A DNA stretch of 64,000 nucleotides from Clarkia xantiana subsp. parviflora (GCA_036873135.1 JAPTYO010000015.1:14611683-14675682), one strand, 5' to 3'. Shown: positions 37,701-49,466, numbered from the stretch's first letter. Notes: generated by a model not told the origin, from the sequence alone. Numbers and translations are program-made.

Positions 37701-37975
37701 TTTGAAATATGATCTCACAATTGAGCTGCTTAGGAAGTTTACTCACATCAATTAGATTGTATTTGGAATCAGGAACTAGTAAGACATTCTTCAATATATT
37801 GTCTTTACTTAAATGGTAAGAACCAGTGTGAGTCACCTGACATTTCTGTCAATTGGGCAAATGAACAAACTGAGATGAACTATTATTCACCTTCAAGTCT
37901 ACTAACCATTCAGAGTGGCAGGTCATATGATCTGTGGCCCCTGAATCAATAATCCAATCCATACTAGATGAATCA
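34741..37975 (-). pseudogene. copia pol (protease-integrase-RT-RNase H), broken
   Basis: Read right to left: protease active site IIDSGATDHMT (~37,935); pre-integrase LLWHQLLGN and SCSICHIVKQTRLPFE zinc-binding part; integrase TILDDCTRSTWIF and RSDNGGEFVNE; RT with KARLVAKGYTQVEGSDF, MDVNNAFLLGDL, the catalytic CVDDLLITGSDS and LGLEVARTSEG; RNase H with FCDSDWGSC, STTEAEYRSL and HIELDCHSVREKV. The longest open stretch is 35,222-36,997. In-frame stops and frameshifts (near 37,108, 37,380, 37,510, 35,250 and 35,019) break it. A His/Glu-codon-like simple stretch at 36,440-36,640 gives a repetitive acidic linker between integrase and RT. Not functional. Confidence 0.93.
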
Positions 37976-37997
37976 TAAACATTACCTGCCATGTTAG

Positions 37998-39576
37998 TGT
38001 CACGTGCCTAGAAAACTGGTGCTAGTTGGAGCACACCCAACGTCTACTACGTCCAAGGGAGTTTTATTATATAAAGCTCTTTAGGGGGGAGTAGTAGTTG
38101 GAAGCCAAGTCAAGCCAGGACGTGATGGATGTGGATCTCCCCCCCCCCCCCCCCCCCCCCCCACGTACATGGGATGTCGCTTACAAGCCAATGGCTGGTT
38201 TCCAATGTCCTGGTTGTTATCGGTAATGCGTTGCATATCCTTCGGGATCCTGCTGGTTCGGGAGCTAATGCCGCTCTCCTGATGATGGCCAGGGCAGGCT
38301 GAAAACTAGTTAAGCTGCTCTCCGGAGCAAAGACCCCTAACCACGACCCGTTCCGTCCGTATGCGCAGTGCGAGTTGTGAAGATGGCTGATCCGGACGTG
38401 GGAGTGCCGGATGCCCCGCGGGCGTGTTCCGCTAGGAGCGTGGAAAGCTCCAAGCCCGTTACAAGTGGTATCAGAGCGGAGTTCTCGACCCAGGGAGGAA
38501 ATGAAGAAAATATTACTGCTGCGGACTCTGAACGATAGTGGTGGTTGCGAATTGCTTTACCACGAGTTGCCATCGGGTGGCGCGGCTCTTAACGAACAAG
38601 GGCTCCGATCGAGGAGCTGTTCGACGAGGAAGTCTGAGTTTCGTGACTGTGTGGAGCACTGCAGGAGGCAGGTGCGTCCGGGATCACTGCTTGGAAGGGT
38701 GGAGGCAGGTTGCTCGACAAGCAATCCTGACCATACTCGAGCAGGTGATATTGACTGCTGAAAAGGCGGAAACAAGTTGCCAAGTAGCGTCCCATGAGCT
38801 GGTAAATATCTTAGGCGCAAAAGTGTGACCTCAGGGAGGAGGGGGAGATATTACCACGGGCCTCGCACTGGGGGAGTCTGATACGGAATGGTGGCCTGGA
38901 AGACCCAGCGGTGACCAACGTAAGCGCGACATGGCGAGGAAGTTGATCTTCTCAGGAAGGAGGGGACAATACGCAAAAAGCAACTCTGACAAAACCTAAG
39001 AAGGCGGATAATTGATGGCGTGGTGAAGTCCACTGCTGTGGAAGAACTGAAGTTTCTTGAAGCAGCGGGTTCGCGCAACAAGGGCGTTGCGTTGGTTGGG
39101 TGGGGGAGAATGTCACGTGCCTGGAAAACTGGTGCTAGTTGGAGCACACCCAACATCTACTACGTCCAAGGGAGTTTTGTTATATAAAGCTCTTTAAGGG
39201 GGAGTAGTAGGTGGAAGCCAAACCAGGACGTGATGGATGTGGATCTCTCCCCCCATACATGGGGTGTCGCTTACAAGCCAATGACTGGTTTCCAATGTCC
39301 TGGTTGTTATCGGTAAGACGTTGCATATCCTTCGGGATCCTGCTGGTTCGGGAGCTAATGCCGCTCTCCTGATGATGGTCAGGGCAGGCCGAAAACTAGT
39401 TAAGCTGCTCTCCGGAGTAAAGACCCCTAACCACGACCCGTTCCGTCCGTTGCGCAGTGCGAGTTGGGCTTCGAGAACTGATCTTGGGAGTGAAAATGGC
39501 TGATCCGGATGTGGGAGTGCCGGATGCCCCGCGGGCGTATTCCGCCGGGAGCGTGGAAAGCTCCAAGCCCGTGACA
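37998..39576 (+). mobile_element. TRIM-like LTR element nested in the copia element
   Basis: Two 466 bp LTRs (37,998-38,463 and 39,111-39,576), each TGTCACGTGCC...CCGT[T/G]ACA, surround 647 bp of non-coding interior. TGGTATCAGAGC (38,466) is the tRNA-iMet primer site and GTTGGGTGGGGGAGAA before the second LTR is the polypurine tract. It split the copia frame between gag and protease; the 4 bp TTAG occurs on both sides (37,994-37,997 and 39,577-39,580). LTR 1 carries a run of over 20 C (38,139-38,161) where LTR 2 has only six. No gag or pol. Confidence 0.9.
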
Positions 39577-39580
39577 TTAG

Positions 39581-40700
39581 CATGACTATCAGCATTGGTA
39601 GCAGCCTTCCCTTTATCAATATATTGCAAAAAAGCATCAACCCTGCCCATCTGAGCAGCAGTCAAATTAGAATTCGAATTCCGAGCTATACTCTCAGTAA
39701 GGGGATCATCATGAATTTCACTTGAAAAAAAACTGAGTTATCATCACCAGTAACCAGAGCTGCCTTCCACTTTTTCTTTAACTCTGGATATTTTTCCCAA
39801 CAAGTGTCAACCCTATGTCCTTTCTTGCCACAAAAGGTACACAACCAACCGCTCTTATCTATCCTTTTGTTTCCCCCATTCATTTGAGAACCAGTTGAAT
39901 GTGTGAAACTCCTTGCATCTGAATTCTTCTTGGAGGAAGAAAATAATGCTGCATAACTATCAGTCATTCCATCAGTCAATTGACTTGCAACAAATCTTTG
40001 ATCTTCTTCTTGTAATAGGACAGAGTAATTTGTGGCTAACGTTGGCAAGGGTTGCCTCATGAGCAAATTGGTGCGAACAGCAGCGTAAGTCTCATTAAGA
40101 CCAATCAGAAACTAAATCAGTCTTTGTTTCTCCTTATGCTCATTCAATTTCGCATTATCAGCTTCATAGGCTAAAACCAAATCATTAATGGCTGTTAACT
40201 CATCCCACATTGCTTTCAGTTTGCCAAAATAAGCAGTAATCGATAGAGTTCCTTGAGTAAATTGATATATCTCTCGTATAAGTTGAAAGATTCTAGTTCC
40301 ATCAATCTTATTGAACATCTGCCCTAGATCATCCCAAATTGACTTAGCAGTAGGATTATATACCAGTCCACTTACAAGATCCTTCGTAACGGATTTCATG
40401 AGTCATGCCTTCACCAATGCATTGTATCGATCCCATTTGACATGCTGATCCTGAGTTACAGAGTCTCTCGAACATGTTCCATCAATGAAACAAAGTTTAT
40501 TCTTGATCATAAGTGCTTCCTTGATCGCACAGCTCCACGCTTGATAATTCTCCGATCCAAGTAGCTGAAACTCAATGAGAGAACCCCCAGCCATATCAGA
40601 GGATGTAGATAGAAACAATCCTCCGTGTTTGCACGATAAAAGTGACAAATTCTCAGTGACAGTACTGCTCTGAAATCAGACTTCCCCGCCAAACCTGAGA
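39581..40700 (-). pseudogene. copia gag, broken
   Basis: The minus strand encodes a copia-type gag: FQLLGSENYQAWSCAIKEAL near the start, SIWDDLGQMFNKIDGTRIFQL in the middle, and the zinc knuckle CTFCGKKGHRVDTC (CX2CX4HX4C) near 39,830. In-frame stops at 40,403 (TGA) and 40,112 (TAG for an expected Gln), a frameshift near 40,605 and another near 39,727 at an A-run break it. The end of the frame is cut by the nested TRIM-like element at 39,577. The true start codon cannot be fixed. Confidence 0.88.
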
Positions 40701-40850
40701 AAATGAATTCACAGAGCGAAGAAAGATGAAGATTCGACAGAATCGATAACAAATTCGATCCAATCGATGAAAAATTCGCCAGAAAACTACGAGGCACATA
40801 TTAGAAATTGCCGTAGACTTCGCCACAAAAGTTTGTTAACTCTGATACCA

Positions 40851-41011
40851 TTTCATAGTTTGAGAGAGAAAGGATTTCTTCATTAATAAGAAAACTAACT
40901 AACTTGACTATTACAAGTAGACTCACTTATATAGTAGTGAGTTAGCTCAACTAACTTACATACTAAGCTATCTGTATATAGAGTTATACAAGGTTACTAA
41001 GTCACTTAATA
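40851..41011 (-). repeat. copia 5' LTR
   Basis: 161 bp, pairs with 34,574-34,734; followed on the minus strand by the primer site TGGTATCAGAG. Confidence 0.9.
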
Positions 41012-41016
41012 AGAGT

Positions 41017-42618
41017 CTCACGTCAATTTCTACATCATTAAACAATATTTTAAAATTTAATATCTACAATTAATAATATATTAGTTCTTTTAATTTACTA
41101 TTTAGAAAGAATAGTCATACTTAGTCCAAACTCCAAGAATTACAATTCCGGCTTTAGAAGGAATCGTGAATAAAGATTAAATTATAAGTTAAATCCACTT
41201 TTAAGTGAAATTACAACTTGTATTTAATCCTAAACTAATGCAAGGCAACTTCACTTCACGCGCCACTCACGGGTCCGGGAAGCAGCGCATGCAGCAATAG
41301 TAGCGGCGATAACGGGAGAAAATTAATTATAAATTATAAATTATAAAAATTACCCCTATCTAATTTCATTCAGGAAAATTATAATAATTCTTTAAATAAA
41401 GAATTTTCATTTTTGGTGGAATTTTATAGTGGGCTAGGGTAAGAGTTTAAGGTTTCGGCCGGGCAGCACCACGGTGGTCCTCACCAAGCCACTCTTTTAT
41501 TATTGGGGAATTTAAAATAAAATCAATATATATATATATATAGTAATAATAAAAAACATATAAATGTATTTAATTATATAAATATAAACAAGAAAAAAGT
41601 CAGGTAGCTAAAAAATTGCCAAATCCCATGTAGTTGCAACTGTAATTTATTGATGATGATATAGAATTGTCCTTTATAATAATTAACTTAGGGTGTGGTG
41701 ATTCCTACAAAACCAAGGAAACGCACGTGTCAATGTTTAAGCATTTTAACAATGTACAAGTGTCAAGGAGAAGCCCCATGATCCTTCCCTTCATTCATCA
41801 CCCAATTCTATGAGCAAGATAAGCTAACTAGAAACCTCTCGAAAATTCTCGATTGATCGTAGCCGCACCTTTGATTTGTTCGTATTTATCCAATTCTACA
41901 TCAAACTAATTAAGTAATTACTCATAAATCTGTGGTACACAGAAAATTTAGGTATTTTCTTGCATAATAAGTATGAAAAACGAGTTTTATTCGAAAATTT
42001 GCTGGAAAAGTCGAACTATAAAGAGTTTAATCTTAATATTATTAATAAAATTGGATAAGTATATTAACAAGCCATCTTATAAGTTTTATTATGAATCCAA
42101 AAATTCAAATAATAATAATAATATATGAAAAATGAAAATAAGAGCACTCATATAATAGGACGGCATTTTTATTGTCAGGGAAAAAAATGTAATTTTAAAT
42201 TCCCATGAAAAAATATAATGTATAAGAGTGTAATGAAAATCTATTAACGTATAAGAGGGATAACTACTATGCACATTTGTTTTTAGTTTAATATATATAT
42301 ATTGCCAAGAACCTAATATCATATTTACCCCATCCTTTTGCTCTTATCTAACCATTATGAGAATGGATTTCATTTTTGTCAAAATAGAGTAGACCCTAAA
42401 TATAGTGGATAATCTTAACACACATATACTTTAATAAAGATGATACACATACACTTGTCTAGTCTATTCATCATACATACATACACTCAATTATACATAG
42501 TATAATAGTGATGAGTGAAGACATTCAATATGTATATACTCGATATATTGATGAATAATAATATATATATTGATGTATGGACAAAAGTAGATGTTGGTCA
42601 TCCTAAAATTTAGCTAGC
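41017..42618. other. AT-rich intergenic DNA upstream of DOG1 copy 2
   Basis: No gene or element ends recognised. It must contain the promoter of the DOG1-domain gene that follows. Confidence 0.55.
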
Positions 42619-42626
42619 TATAAATA
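42619..42626 (+). promoter_or_regulatory. Candidate TATA box of DOG1-domain copy 2
   Basis: TATAAATA, 116 bp before the ATG at 42,735. A (CT)n run (42,691-42,707) lies in the expected 5' leader, a common plant arrangement. Confidence 0.6.
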
Positions 42627-42734
42627 CCTAGTCTCCTTGGCTTCTCTATTTGCGGGCTTTCGCATTTTCTCTCAGCTAACTGGTTTTTGTTTCTCTCTCT
42701 CTCTCTAGAATCTACTGTCCTGACTGTGTTACGT

Positions 42735-43448
42735 ATGAACAGAGGAGCTGGTGCCACTTCCAGGGCAAGATCACAGTCCAACACAGAAATAATCCGCTCC
42801 TTCGCCACCTTCTTCGAATCATGGACTGCCAGCCAGAACCACCACCTCAACGAGCTCCTTTCCGCCGCCGACTCTCCCCACTCCGCCGACCTCGAAGACA
42901 TCATCGGCCGCGTCCTCGCCCATTACCAGCAGTACTACGACGAGAAGTCCCGCGTCGCCGCCGCCAACGTGCTCCTCCTCTTCGGCCCGCCGTGGCTGAC
43001 CCGAATCGAGCGGGCTCTGCTCTGGGTGGCCGGATTCAAGCCCGGCTTGGCCGTCCAGCTGGCGGCGAGCGCCGTCGGTGATCTGAGCGAGGAGCAGAGG
43101 CGCGAGATGGATAGGGTGAGGATGAGGACGAGGATGGAGGAGAAGGCGCTGAATGATGAGATGGCGAAGATTCAGGAGAATTTGGCGGCGCCGTCGCTGA
43201 TGGAGGTGGCGAGGCGGTGCGTGCGGCCGCTTAGGGACGGAGAGGTGGATGAGGAGCAGGAGGCGGTGGAGTCGGTTAAGGCGGCACTGGAGGAGGCCGT
43301 GGCGGCGGCTGATCTGCTTAGATTGAGGACGGCTATGGCGGTGGTGGAGGCGTTGACGCCGGTGCAGGCGGTGAAGTTCTTGGCGGCCGCCGCTAGACTG
43401 CAGCTCCAACTCCATAGCTGCGGGTCCCATAGAGATGGAGATAGATAG
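42735..43448 (+). CDS. DOG1-domain protein (copy 2)
   Basis: An intact single-exon gene of 237 codons. I start it at the ATG at 42,735; the open frame extends upstream only through the CT-rich leader, without another ATG. After a basic, probably disordered N-terminus (residues 1-18) one DOG1 domain fills the protein: FATFFESWTASQNHHLNELL, HYQQYYDEKSR, PPWLTRIERALLWVAGFKPG, MRTRMEEKALNDEMAKIQENLAAPSL, then AVESVKAALEEAVAAADLLR and a final TPVQAVKFLAAAARLQLQLH helix. No bZIP, so it is not a TGA factor itself. The same blocks occur in the same order in the gene at 1,411-2,088, so they are paralogues facing opposite ways about 40 kb apart. Strongly GC-rich codons. Family roles lie in dormancy and ABA or salt responses; the specific role is unknown. 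Confidence 0.9.
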   Translation: MNRGAGATSRARSQSNTEIIRSFATFFESWTASQNHHLNELLSAADSPHSADLEDIIGRVLAHYQQYYDEKSRVAAANVLLLFGPPWLTRIERALLWVAGFKPGLAVQLAASAVGDLSEEQRREMDRVRMRTRMEEKALNDEMAKIQENLAAPSLMEVARRCVRPLRDGEVDEEQEAVESVKAALEEAVAAADLLRLRTAMAVVEALTPVQAVKFLAAAARLQLQLHSCGSHRDGDR

Positions 43449-43794
43449 AGCAAAAAAACCAGAGCAGAGGCAACCAAATAATTATTATTATAATTATTAA
43501 TATTAGAACAAATTTGGACCTCTCCAGCTGGCTTGATTTTCCATTTTACGATCAGATTTTGATTTTGATTCTTGAGTTTGTTCAATAAATTGTATTTTGG
43601 TTACTTCTGCCAAATAGTACTTACTACTAACTTAAAAAAAAAAAATTATACCAAATTCTTCTAAAATAAAAAACGGTATTTTAAAATGAAGTGGTAGAAC
43701 GGTTTTGATAGTGAGGATCTATTCTATTATATACAAGGGTGACAATGTACATGAGCTTTGCAATTTACATATTTACTTTGCATATTTAGTATTT
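43449..43794. other. 3' flank of DOG1 copy 2
   Basis: A-rich DNA, with AATAAA at about 43,583 as a possible polyadenylation signal. Nothing else seen. Confidence 0.45.
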
Positions 43795-45363
43795 ATGAAA
43801 TATTTTTATCTCAAGTGTACCAATTATATTGAATTAAAAAGATTATTATAATCTACCAATGAGAGAGACGGTAACTGCTCCGTAGGAATTGGTTAACGTC
43901 CAATACCCGAACAAGTAGAAAAGATGCGGCCCAAACAAATAAGACAAAAATAACAAAGCAGGAAATAGAAATACAGCTAATGATGAACAAACTAAAACAA
44001 CAAATCAGCTTATTGATGAATATGACCCATGTAAATGATACAAGCTTGGAGAGGATGGACCATCTGAAACAACAGGGTACGCAATCCTTCGGAGGGTAAG
44101 AGAACCTCCATTGAGACTGACATAACCAACATATGACCTGCACACCAAGCGATACCAGACCAGACCCATAGTATATCTGAAACGCAGACAACTTTGTACA
44201 TAAACGACGTTTACCGCATGACTGGTGTAGAGTATTTCTGTATGGCGCCCCAGCCATAGGAACATCCGCGAAGGACTAGCGCAACGGGGGGGGGGGGGGG
44301 GGGGTACCAAAGAAATACTCTGATTCTCCGCGAGAAGAGGAGGGAAATGAGATACGACCGTAGTCATATCGTGGATACCCCGAAGGGTATAAGTCATGCA
44401 GTGGGACGTTCGATGTAGAGAGTGTTGGTTCTGACGAACTATGGGTTCGAATGGAAGGGGTTAGAGGGGCGGAATTAGTGGGTTGTACTGCCAAGATGTA
44501 GTTACATTTGAGCTTAAAACGGTGAACAGCATCCACGACAGCGCGTGGAGGGGCGTAGGCGACCGGCGCACGACATTGGGACAGCAGAGGTGGGCCGTGG
44601 CGGCGGGTGGAGGCGCGTGCTAGCGCGTACGATTGCGCGTTGGCGCGCAAGGCGGCGCGTGGATGGCACGCGCCGCTGCAGTGAGCGCGTGAGTTATTGG
44701 TGGACGGCGCGTGGGCCGCGTGTAGAGGTGCGTGTGTCGCGCGTGTCGGCGCGTGACGGTGCGTGTACGCGTGTGGTGGCGCGTGGGACCCCATGGAGGT
44801 GGTTGTAGTGGTGGTGGGGGGTCCTTGTGCGGTCTCGGGGGTGGTGGTGGTGGTGGTGAGGGTGTACGGGAGTTTGGGGGCGGTGGTGGTGCCGAGGCGT
44901 ATGCGGAGAGTTGGATGAATACGAGGTTGAACAAAGCCATCTGTTGTGGTGGGGCTTCCGGCTTTGGCTTAGGGGGCGTGGATGCTCGTGGGGTGCGTGG
45001 AAAGGCCCGACAGGGGGGTTGGTGAGAGTGGTTGCGTTGCCTGTGGTGGTGGTTGAGGGGGTATCGGGGGGTTCTTGTGTGGGCTTGGGGGAGGTGGCTG
45101 TGTCGATGTTGGGGCGGTGCGGAGGAAGATGGAGTAGTAGGTTCCTCGGTTTGAGGCGACGACGGCGGAAGATGGGGTGAAGGAGAGGTAAAGCAAGGCC
45201 ATCTTTGGTGGGAAGGCTTCGGGTTAGGCTTAGGCGTAGGTTTGGCTTTGGCCGGAGATGGAGCTCCGTAATTGACCCGGACTGAGTGTGCCGAGGCAGT
45301 GACTTTCGTCCGTGGCTCTTCCAGTTGAGAGTATCCAAATAGTGCCATCTATTTGGCTCCCTT
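43795..45363 (-). repeat. Unclassified dispersed repeat, copy B
   Basis: Reverse-complement partner of copy A at 11,541-13,125, with the same order of parts: GGAGCCAAATAGATGGCA start, CACC/GGTGG-rich block, CGCGTG-rich block (44,550-44,790), then the degraded frame containing SPSRMFLW in both copies. A run of about 20 G lies at 44,285-44,304. Long frames on both strands come from the biased composition. Confidence 0.7.
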
Positions 45364-45397
45364 CCAAACTTCAATTTTGTCTACCTTACATTTTTTT

Positions 45398-45538
45398 GAT
45401 TGATGATCAGAGAATAAGACAAACTCCTTAGGTAGAAGGTAATACCACCAATGGCGAAGAGCCTTATCAATAGCATAGAACTCCAACTCATAAGTGGAAT
45501 ACCTCTGTTTAGCTTCATCTTGATGCAAATGTTAGATT
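45398..45538 (-). pseudogene. Ty3/gypsy RNase H fragment
   Basis: The minus strand reads HQDEAKQRYSTYELEFYAID then KALRHWWYYLLPKEFVLFSD and HQS, the conserved RT-RNase H segment of chromovirus-like gypsy elements. It stops exactly where copy B of the dispersed repeat begins, as though that repeat had inserted into a gypsy pol. No other part of this element is seen. Confidence 0.75.
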
Positions 45539-45908
45539 TCACCACCTCTATCTACCCAACTAGTCCAATTTGATCTAAAAAATCCACCTTGGAAACAGTA
45601 TCTCCCCCGGAAAACCTTCTATCTCCAAGCCCCTTTACTAGGTTGGGCAATCTTGGATGCCCTTACTCCCAACAAGTTGTTGCTGGTCGTGATCGTGGAA
45701 CTCTCGCTCGAGAAGGTTGGTTGTTGGTCCTTGTTTGTGCTGGCTTTTTTCATTGCACACGGCTTTCCCTATGTATCGAGCTAAAAGTCAATTTCGTCGC
45801 TAGACATTACTCTACGAAAAATGAAATATTCATTTAATCAACCCTCACTCTACTCTTACTCTTCTTGCATTTCATAAAAAAAATGAATGAATTTGTTTAG
45901 TATATCTC
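45539..45908. other. Spacer, nothing recognised
   Basis: An 82-codon open frame (45,589) has no recognisable domain. Confidence 0.5.
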
Positions 45909-45914
45909 TTTATT

Positions 45915-46310
45915 TCATCATTTAGTAAAAATGGATCCTTCTGCGTCGCCTAACCAATCACCGATAGAAGGAATATCCAAATACCAAATTCGACCTCTAT
46001 AGAACCTTCCCGACGCTTTTGGAAAAATCAAAGCAAGACCAACTCCTTCCTCTGTAAGGAATTCGTCCACTAATTCTGAACCTAATCTTTTCAAAAAAGC
46101 GCGTACACTACTTTTATGTTTATGGGCCAAAGTTTTAACACAAGAAAGTCGAAGTATATACTTTATTTGATATAAACTCTTTTTTTTAAGACCCACTGTG
46201 ATAATGAGAAATATTTCTGCATATACGCACAAATCGGTCGATAATATCAGAATCAGATGAATCCGTCCGGTTCGTCTTACTAATGGGATGCCCTAATGCA
46301 TTACAAAATT
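45915..46310 (-). pseudogene. matK: Nuclear copy of plastid matK 3' end (NUPT)
   Basis: The minus strand encodes the C-terminal (domain X) part of the plastid maturase Mat[61 protein letters not shown] and [15 protein letters not shown] frameshift at an A-run near 46,185 and a stop in the upstream stretch break it. It is surrounded by nuclear repeats with no neighbouring trnK exon, so it is a plastid fragment moved to the nucleus. The last residues depart from the usual MatK ending, from decay or lineage divergence. Confidence 0.88.
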
Positions 46311-46385
46311 TTAATTGAGACAATATATTTTTAATAATTTATTATTATCTTTTTTTATTATTATATTGTTATGTTATAGATTTAG

Positions 46386-46454
<69 letters not shown>
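46386..46454. repeat. (TA)n microsatellite
   Basis: About 34 uninterrupted TA units. Confidence 0.95.
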
Positions 46455-46457
<3 letters not shown>

Positions 46458-48572
46458 GTACATGTATTGAACTTTAAATAGTATTTTACTTTAAAAAATA
46501 GTAAAAAATATTTGTCTTTAATAAAATATTGCAGAGTTCAAATTTCTTATTTATATAAGAGAAACTACCGAGTGTACAATTAGCAAATTAAGTTGACATA
46601 ATCAATCATATGAAACCTAAGTAATTATTTATGATAAACGTGAGATTGACAAGTAATAAAACGTGATGCTAATGTAAACAAATTATCATATCTAATTGGT
46701 TTATATCATACATTCTCCCACATAGTTAATGTGATATTATCCACATAAGCAGCTCTCCTTGCTTGGATGACCTTCAAGCTCTCACATTGCTAATTTATAG
46801 AGACTGTTTCATCTTGTTGTTATGTTACTTTGAGAATGAATAATAAAAACTGATTGACCATTAATAGGCAAAATTTACAATAACAATAAATTCTCCCATC
46901 ACAATGTGTTAAACAATTAACGTGAAAAGAAAATTAGAGATTAGATGAAAATGGTAGCAGCTTAGTCATTTCTTACCCGAATTTCCTCAATATATATATA
47001 TATACTAGGTGGTTGTCCCGCTCTTTGCGCGATAAGTACGTAATAAAAATAATTTAATCGTAATTCATTTCATTGTTATTATATGTTTAATTTTTTTTAT
47101 AATGCATAATGTATAAATGGTTTGAATTATGAGTATTTATTAAGTGAATACAAATTATAATAATTTTTTACAATTTTATTTTATTATATATATGTATAAT
47201 ATATACATAAAATAGAGAATAACTTATATATGAAATATATTGTTAAAATGTATTATTTTTTAACTAAAGAAATTAGAGAAGTGTAATTAAATGACTTACT
47301 TATAAATCATTTCTACAATTTTTCTAATTGTATCATTAATTTAAAATTTATAAATTGTTAAAAACCTATATTTATAAAATTAGTTTTTTTTTGTTAATAT
47401 ATTTACAAATAAATAAAATTTAGGAAACTGCTATGCTAAAAATGAGTACAGAAAAAATGAAGCATAAATAAAACATTTATTTTATTTCTTTAGAGGATTA
47501 TTATTGTTAATTATAATTATAAAGAAACCTACTAAAAAAATCGTAATATCTTTCTAGACTGCATGTGGAAGTTTTGAATACTTTTAAAGTGTCTACATAT
47601 ACAAAAAGATGATGTTACATAAGCAAGTGTAACATACAACCTAGTTGGACCAATAAAATGGAGTAAGAATAATATTTTCTTTATTGCCAACAATATATGC
47701 TTCCTTACCAAATGTATTGCCTATATATTTTATAACATTGAAAAAAAATAATTTAAATATTATGAAGAAAACTAATAAAATTATATTTTGCTTATATATA
47801 ATAAATTATATACTTTGGACATGGTTATACCAAATTACATTAAAGTAACATGTAGATATATTAATTATTTTAATAAAAAATATGTAATATACTGAAAATA
47901 TAGCCATTAGATTATTTTATAATAAAAATGTTAATATAAAATTAACAAAGATCCACATACTAATTTTCTGCAATATATGTTTTATTATTCTAAGAAAATC
48001 AATACATTTAAATTTTTAAGAAAATCATAAAAATCACTATCATGTAACTATACATGTGAAATAATAAGATGTGATGTTACAAAATTTATGTAACTTTTGT
48101 AACATCTTTGAGAGTGAATTAGGATCTTTGGAGCACTTAGAACTAAGCCATGTGACATGTCACCTATGATACACTATTGTATGTCATGACATGGACCAAT
48201 AAAAAACTATTAATTTGACATTAAGAAAGATAAAATGACTTAAAAAGCTTATTTATCAATATCTTGTTAAACTTTTCAAGATTATATATATATATATGTT
48301 GTCTAATTAAATACATATCATATAAATGTAAATTATCAATAAAATATATATTTTTCAATAGCTTAATCAATGGAGTCTAACAATCAATTAAATTACATTA
48401 ATATATGAAATCAATAGTTTCTTTAAAAGGATTTTTACAAATAAATTTTCCACGACTTCTATAGGTATAATACAATTTTAATAATATTTTCATTCTTGAG
48501 AATACTTACCGTTTGCAAGAATCGCATGGCGGGTATTAAAGACACTTTAGGTGCTCTGAAGAAGAAGAATCC
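46455..48572. other. Very AT-rich DNA, possible Helitron 3' end
   Basis: At 47,003-47,032 the minus strand reads ATCGCGCAAAGAGCGGGAC, then AACCACCTAGT, which resembles the GC hairpin plus CTAG end of plant Helitrons, though the stem is poor. No 5' end was found. Nothing coding is seen. Confidence 0.35.
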
Positions 48573-48580
48573 CTCATGAA

Positions 48581-49159
48581 TAGGGGTGAAACCGGACCGG
48601 TCGGACCGATTTTTTGATTGGTTCGGTCGGTTACCTATATTTTCGGTCCGGTTTTTTTCATTTAAAAATCCGACCAAAAAACCGTATGAGGAAAAATAAA
48701 CCGTCCATTGGTAGTACAGTTTTTTCGGTTCGGATTTCGATTTATACCGAAAATCCAAAATTAACAATCAACGTTTAAAATTCTCATTATTTTCATGGAA
48801 TTTATCAAACCGAAATGAAAAATAGCGTCAATTAATATAATTAAATAAATTATAAAACAAAATTAGAAAAAATAATCTTCATAAGTGACTATTTTATAAT
48901 TTTTATTAACCTAATTAATTATTTATATTGATTAATATTAACCAATATAGTATATATTTTACATATTTAGTTAGCATAACGGTCAGTTCGGTCCCCACGG
49001 TCCTCAAAGCTCAAAATCCGAACCGAACCGAAAACCGAACTAGAGTAAAAAAATCCGACCAAAAACCAAACCGTATATTTCGGATTCAGTTTTTTTCGGT
49101 CCGGACCGGTTCGATTTTCACCGGTTTTTCGGACCAACCGGATTTTGGTTTCACCCCTA
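48581..49159. mobile_element. hAT-type MITE with CCGGACCGG ends, TSD CTCATGAA
   Basis: Ends TAGGGGTGAAACCGGACCGG and CCGGATTTTGGTTTCACCCC-TA, flanked by the 8 bp repeat CTCATGAA (48,573-48,580 and 49,160-49,167). Subterminal regions are made of CCGAACC/GGTTCGG-type words facing each other; the centre is AT-rich. Open frames in it are by-products. Confidence 0.9.
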
Positions 49160-49324
49160 CTCATGAAATGTTTTTTCAATATCCAATCTCGAACGATAAG
49201 ATCCGAAAGATTATCATTCCTTTCTCTAAATGCAGATTTTGATTGATTCCCATATATCTCTGAACTCCATTTTCTCTTCTTCTTGTTGGTTTATGGAGAC
49301 TGCGCTTGAAATATATGTTCGTCT

Positions 49325-49466
49325 CCATCTATAATTGATTTATAAGTTATGTCTTGGAGTTATTGTTGGAATGCTTAAGATTTTGATATATATATATATA
49401 TATATCAAAATCTTAAGCATTCCAACAATAACTCTAAGACATAACTTATAAATCAATTATAGACGG
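49325..49466. repeat. Near-perfect 142 bp palindrome
   Basis: Two ~60 bp arms (CATCTATAATTGATTTATAA... and its mirror) joined by a (TA)n centre. By eye only two mismatches occur in the arms (A/G near the tip, G/A at about 49,356). A transcript would fold into a long hairpin. Confidence 0.9.

Larger units (their letters stand above)
34574..41011 (-). mobile_element. Ty1/copia retrotransposon, decayed, TSD AGAGT
   Basis: Its 161 bp LTRs (34,574-34,734 and 40,851-41,011) differ at about seven positions by eye. The 5 bp duplication AGAGT flanks it (34,569-34,573 and 41,012-41,016). The minus-strand primer site TGGTATCAGAGTTAAC (40,835-40,850) abuts the right LTR, and a polypurine tract (34,735-34,757) abuts the left one. 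Order on the minus strand: gag, protease, integrase, RT, RNase H, as in copia. Host of the nested TRIM-like element. The LTRs start TATTAAG and end TGAAA rather than TG...CA. Confidence 0.93.

Noticed and set aside
42687..42734. Extended N-terminus of DOG1 copy 2
   Set aside because: The upstream frame has no ATG; it begins at a TTG within the CT-rich leader. The first ATG is at 42,735.
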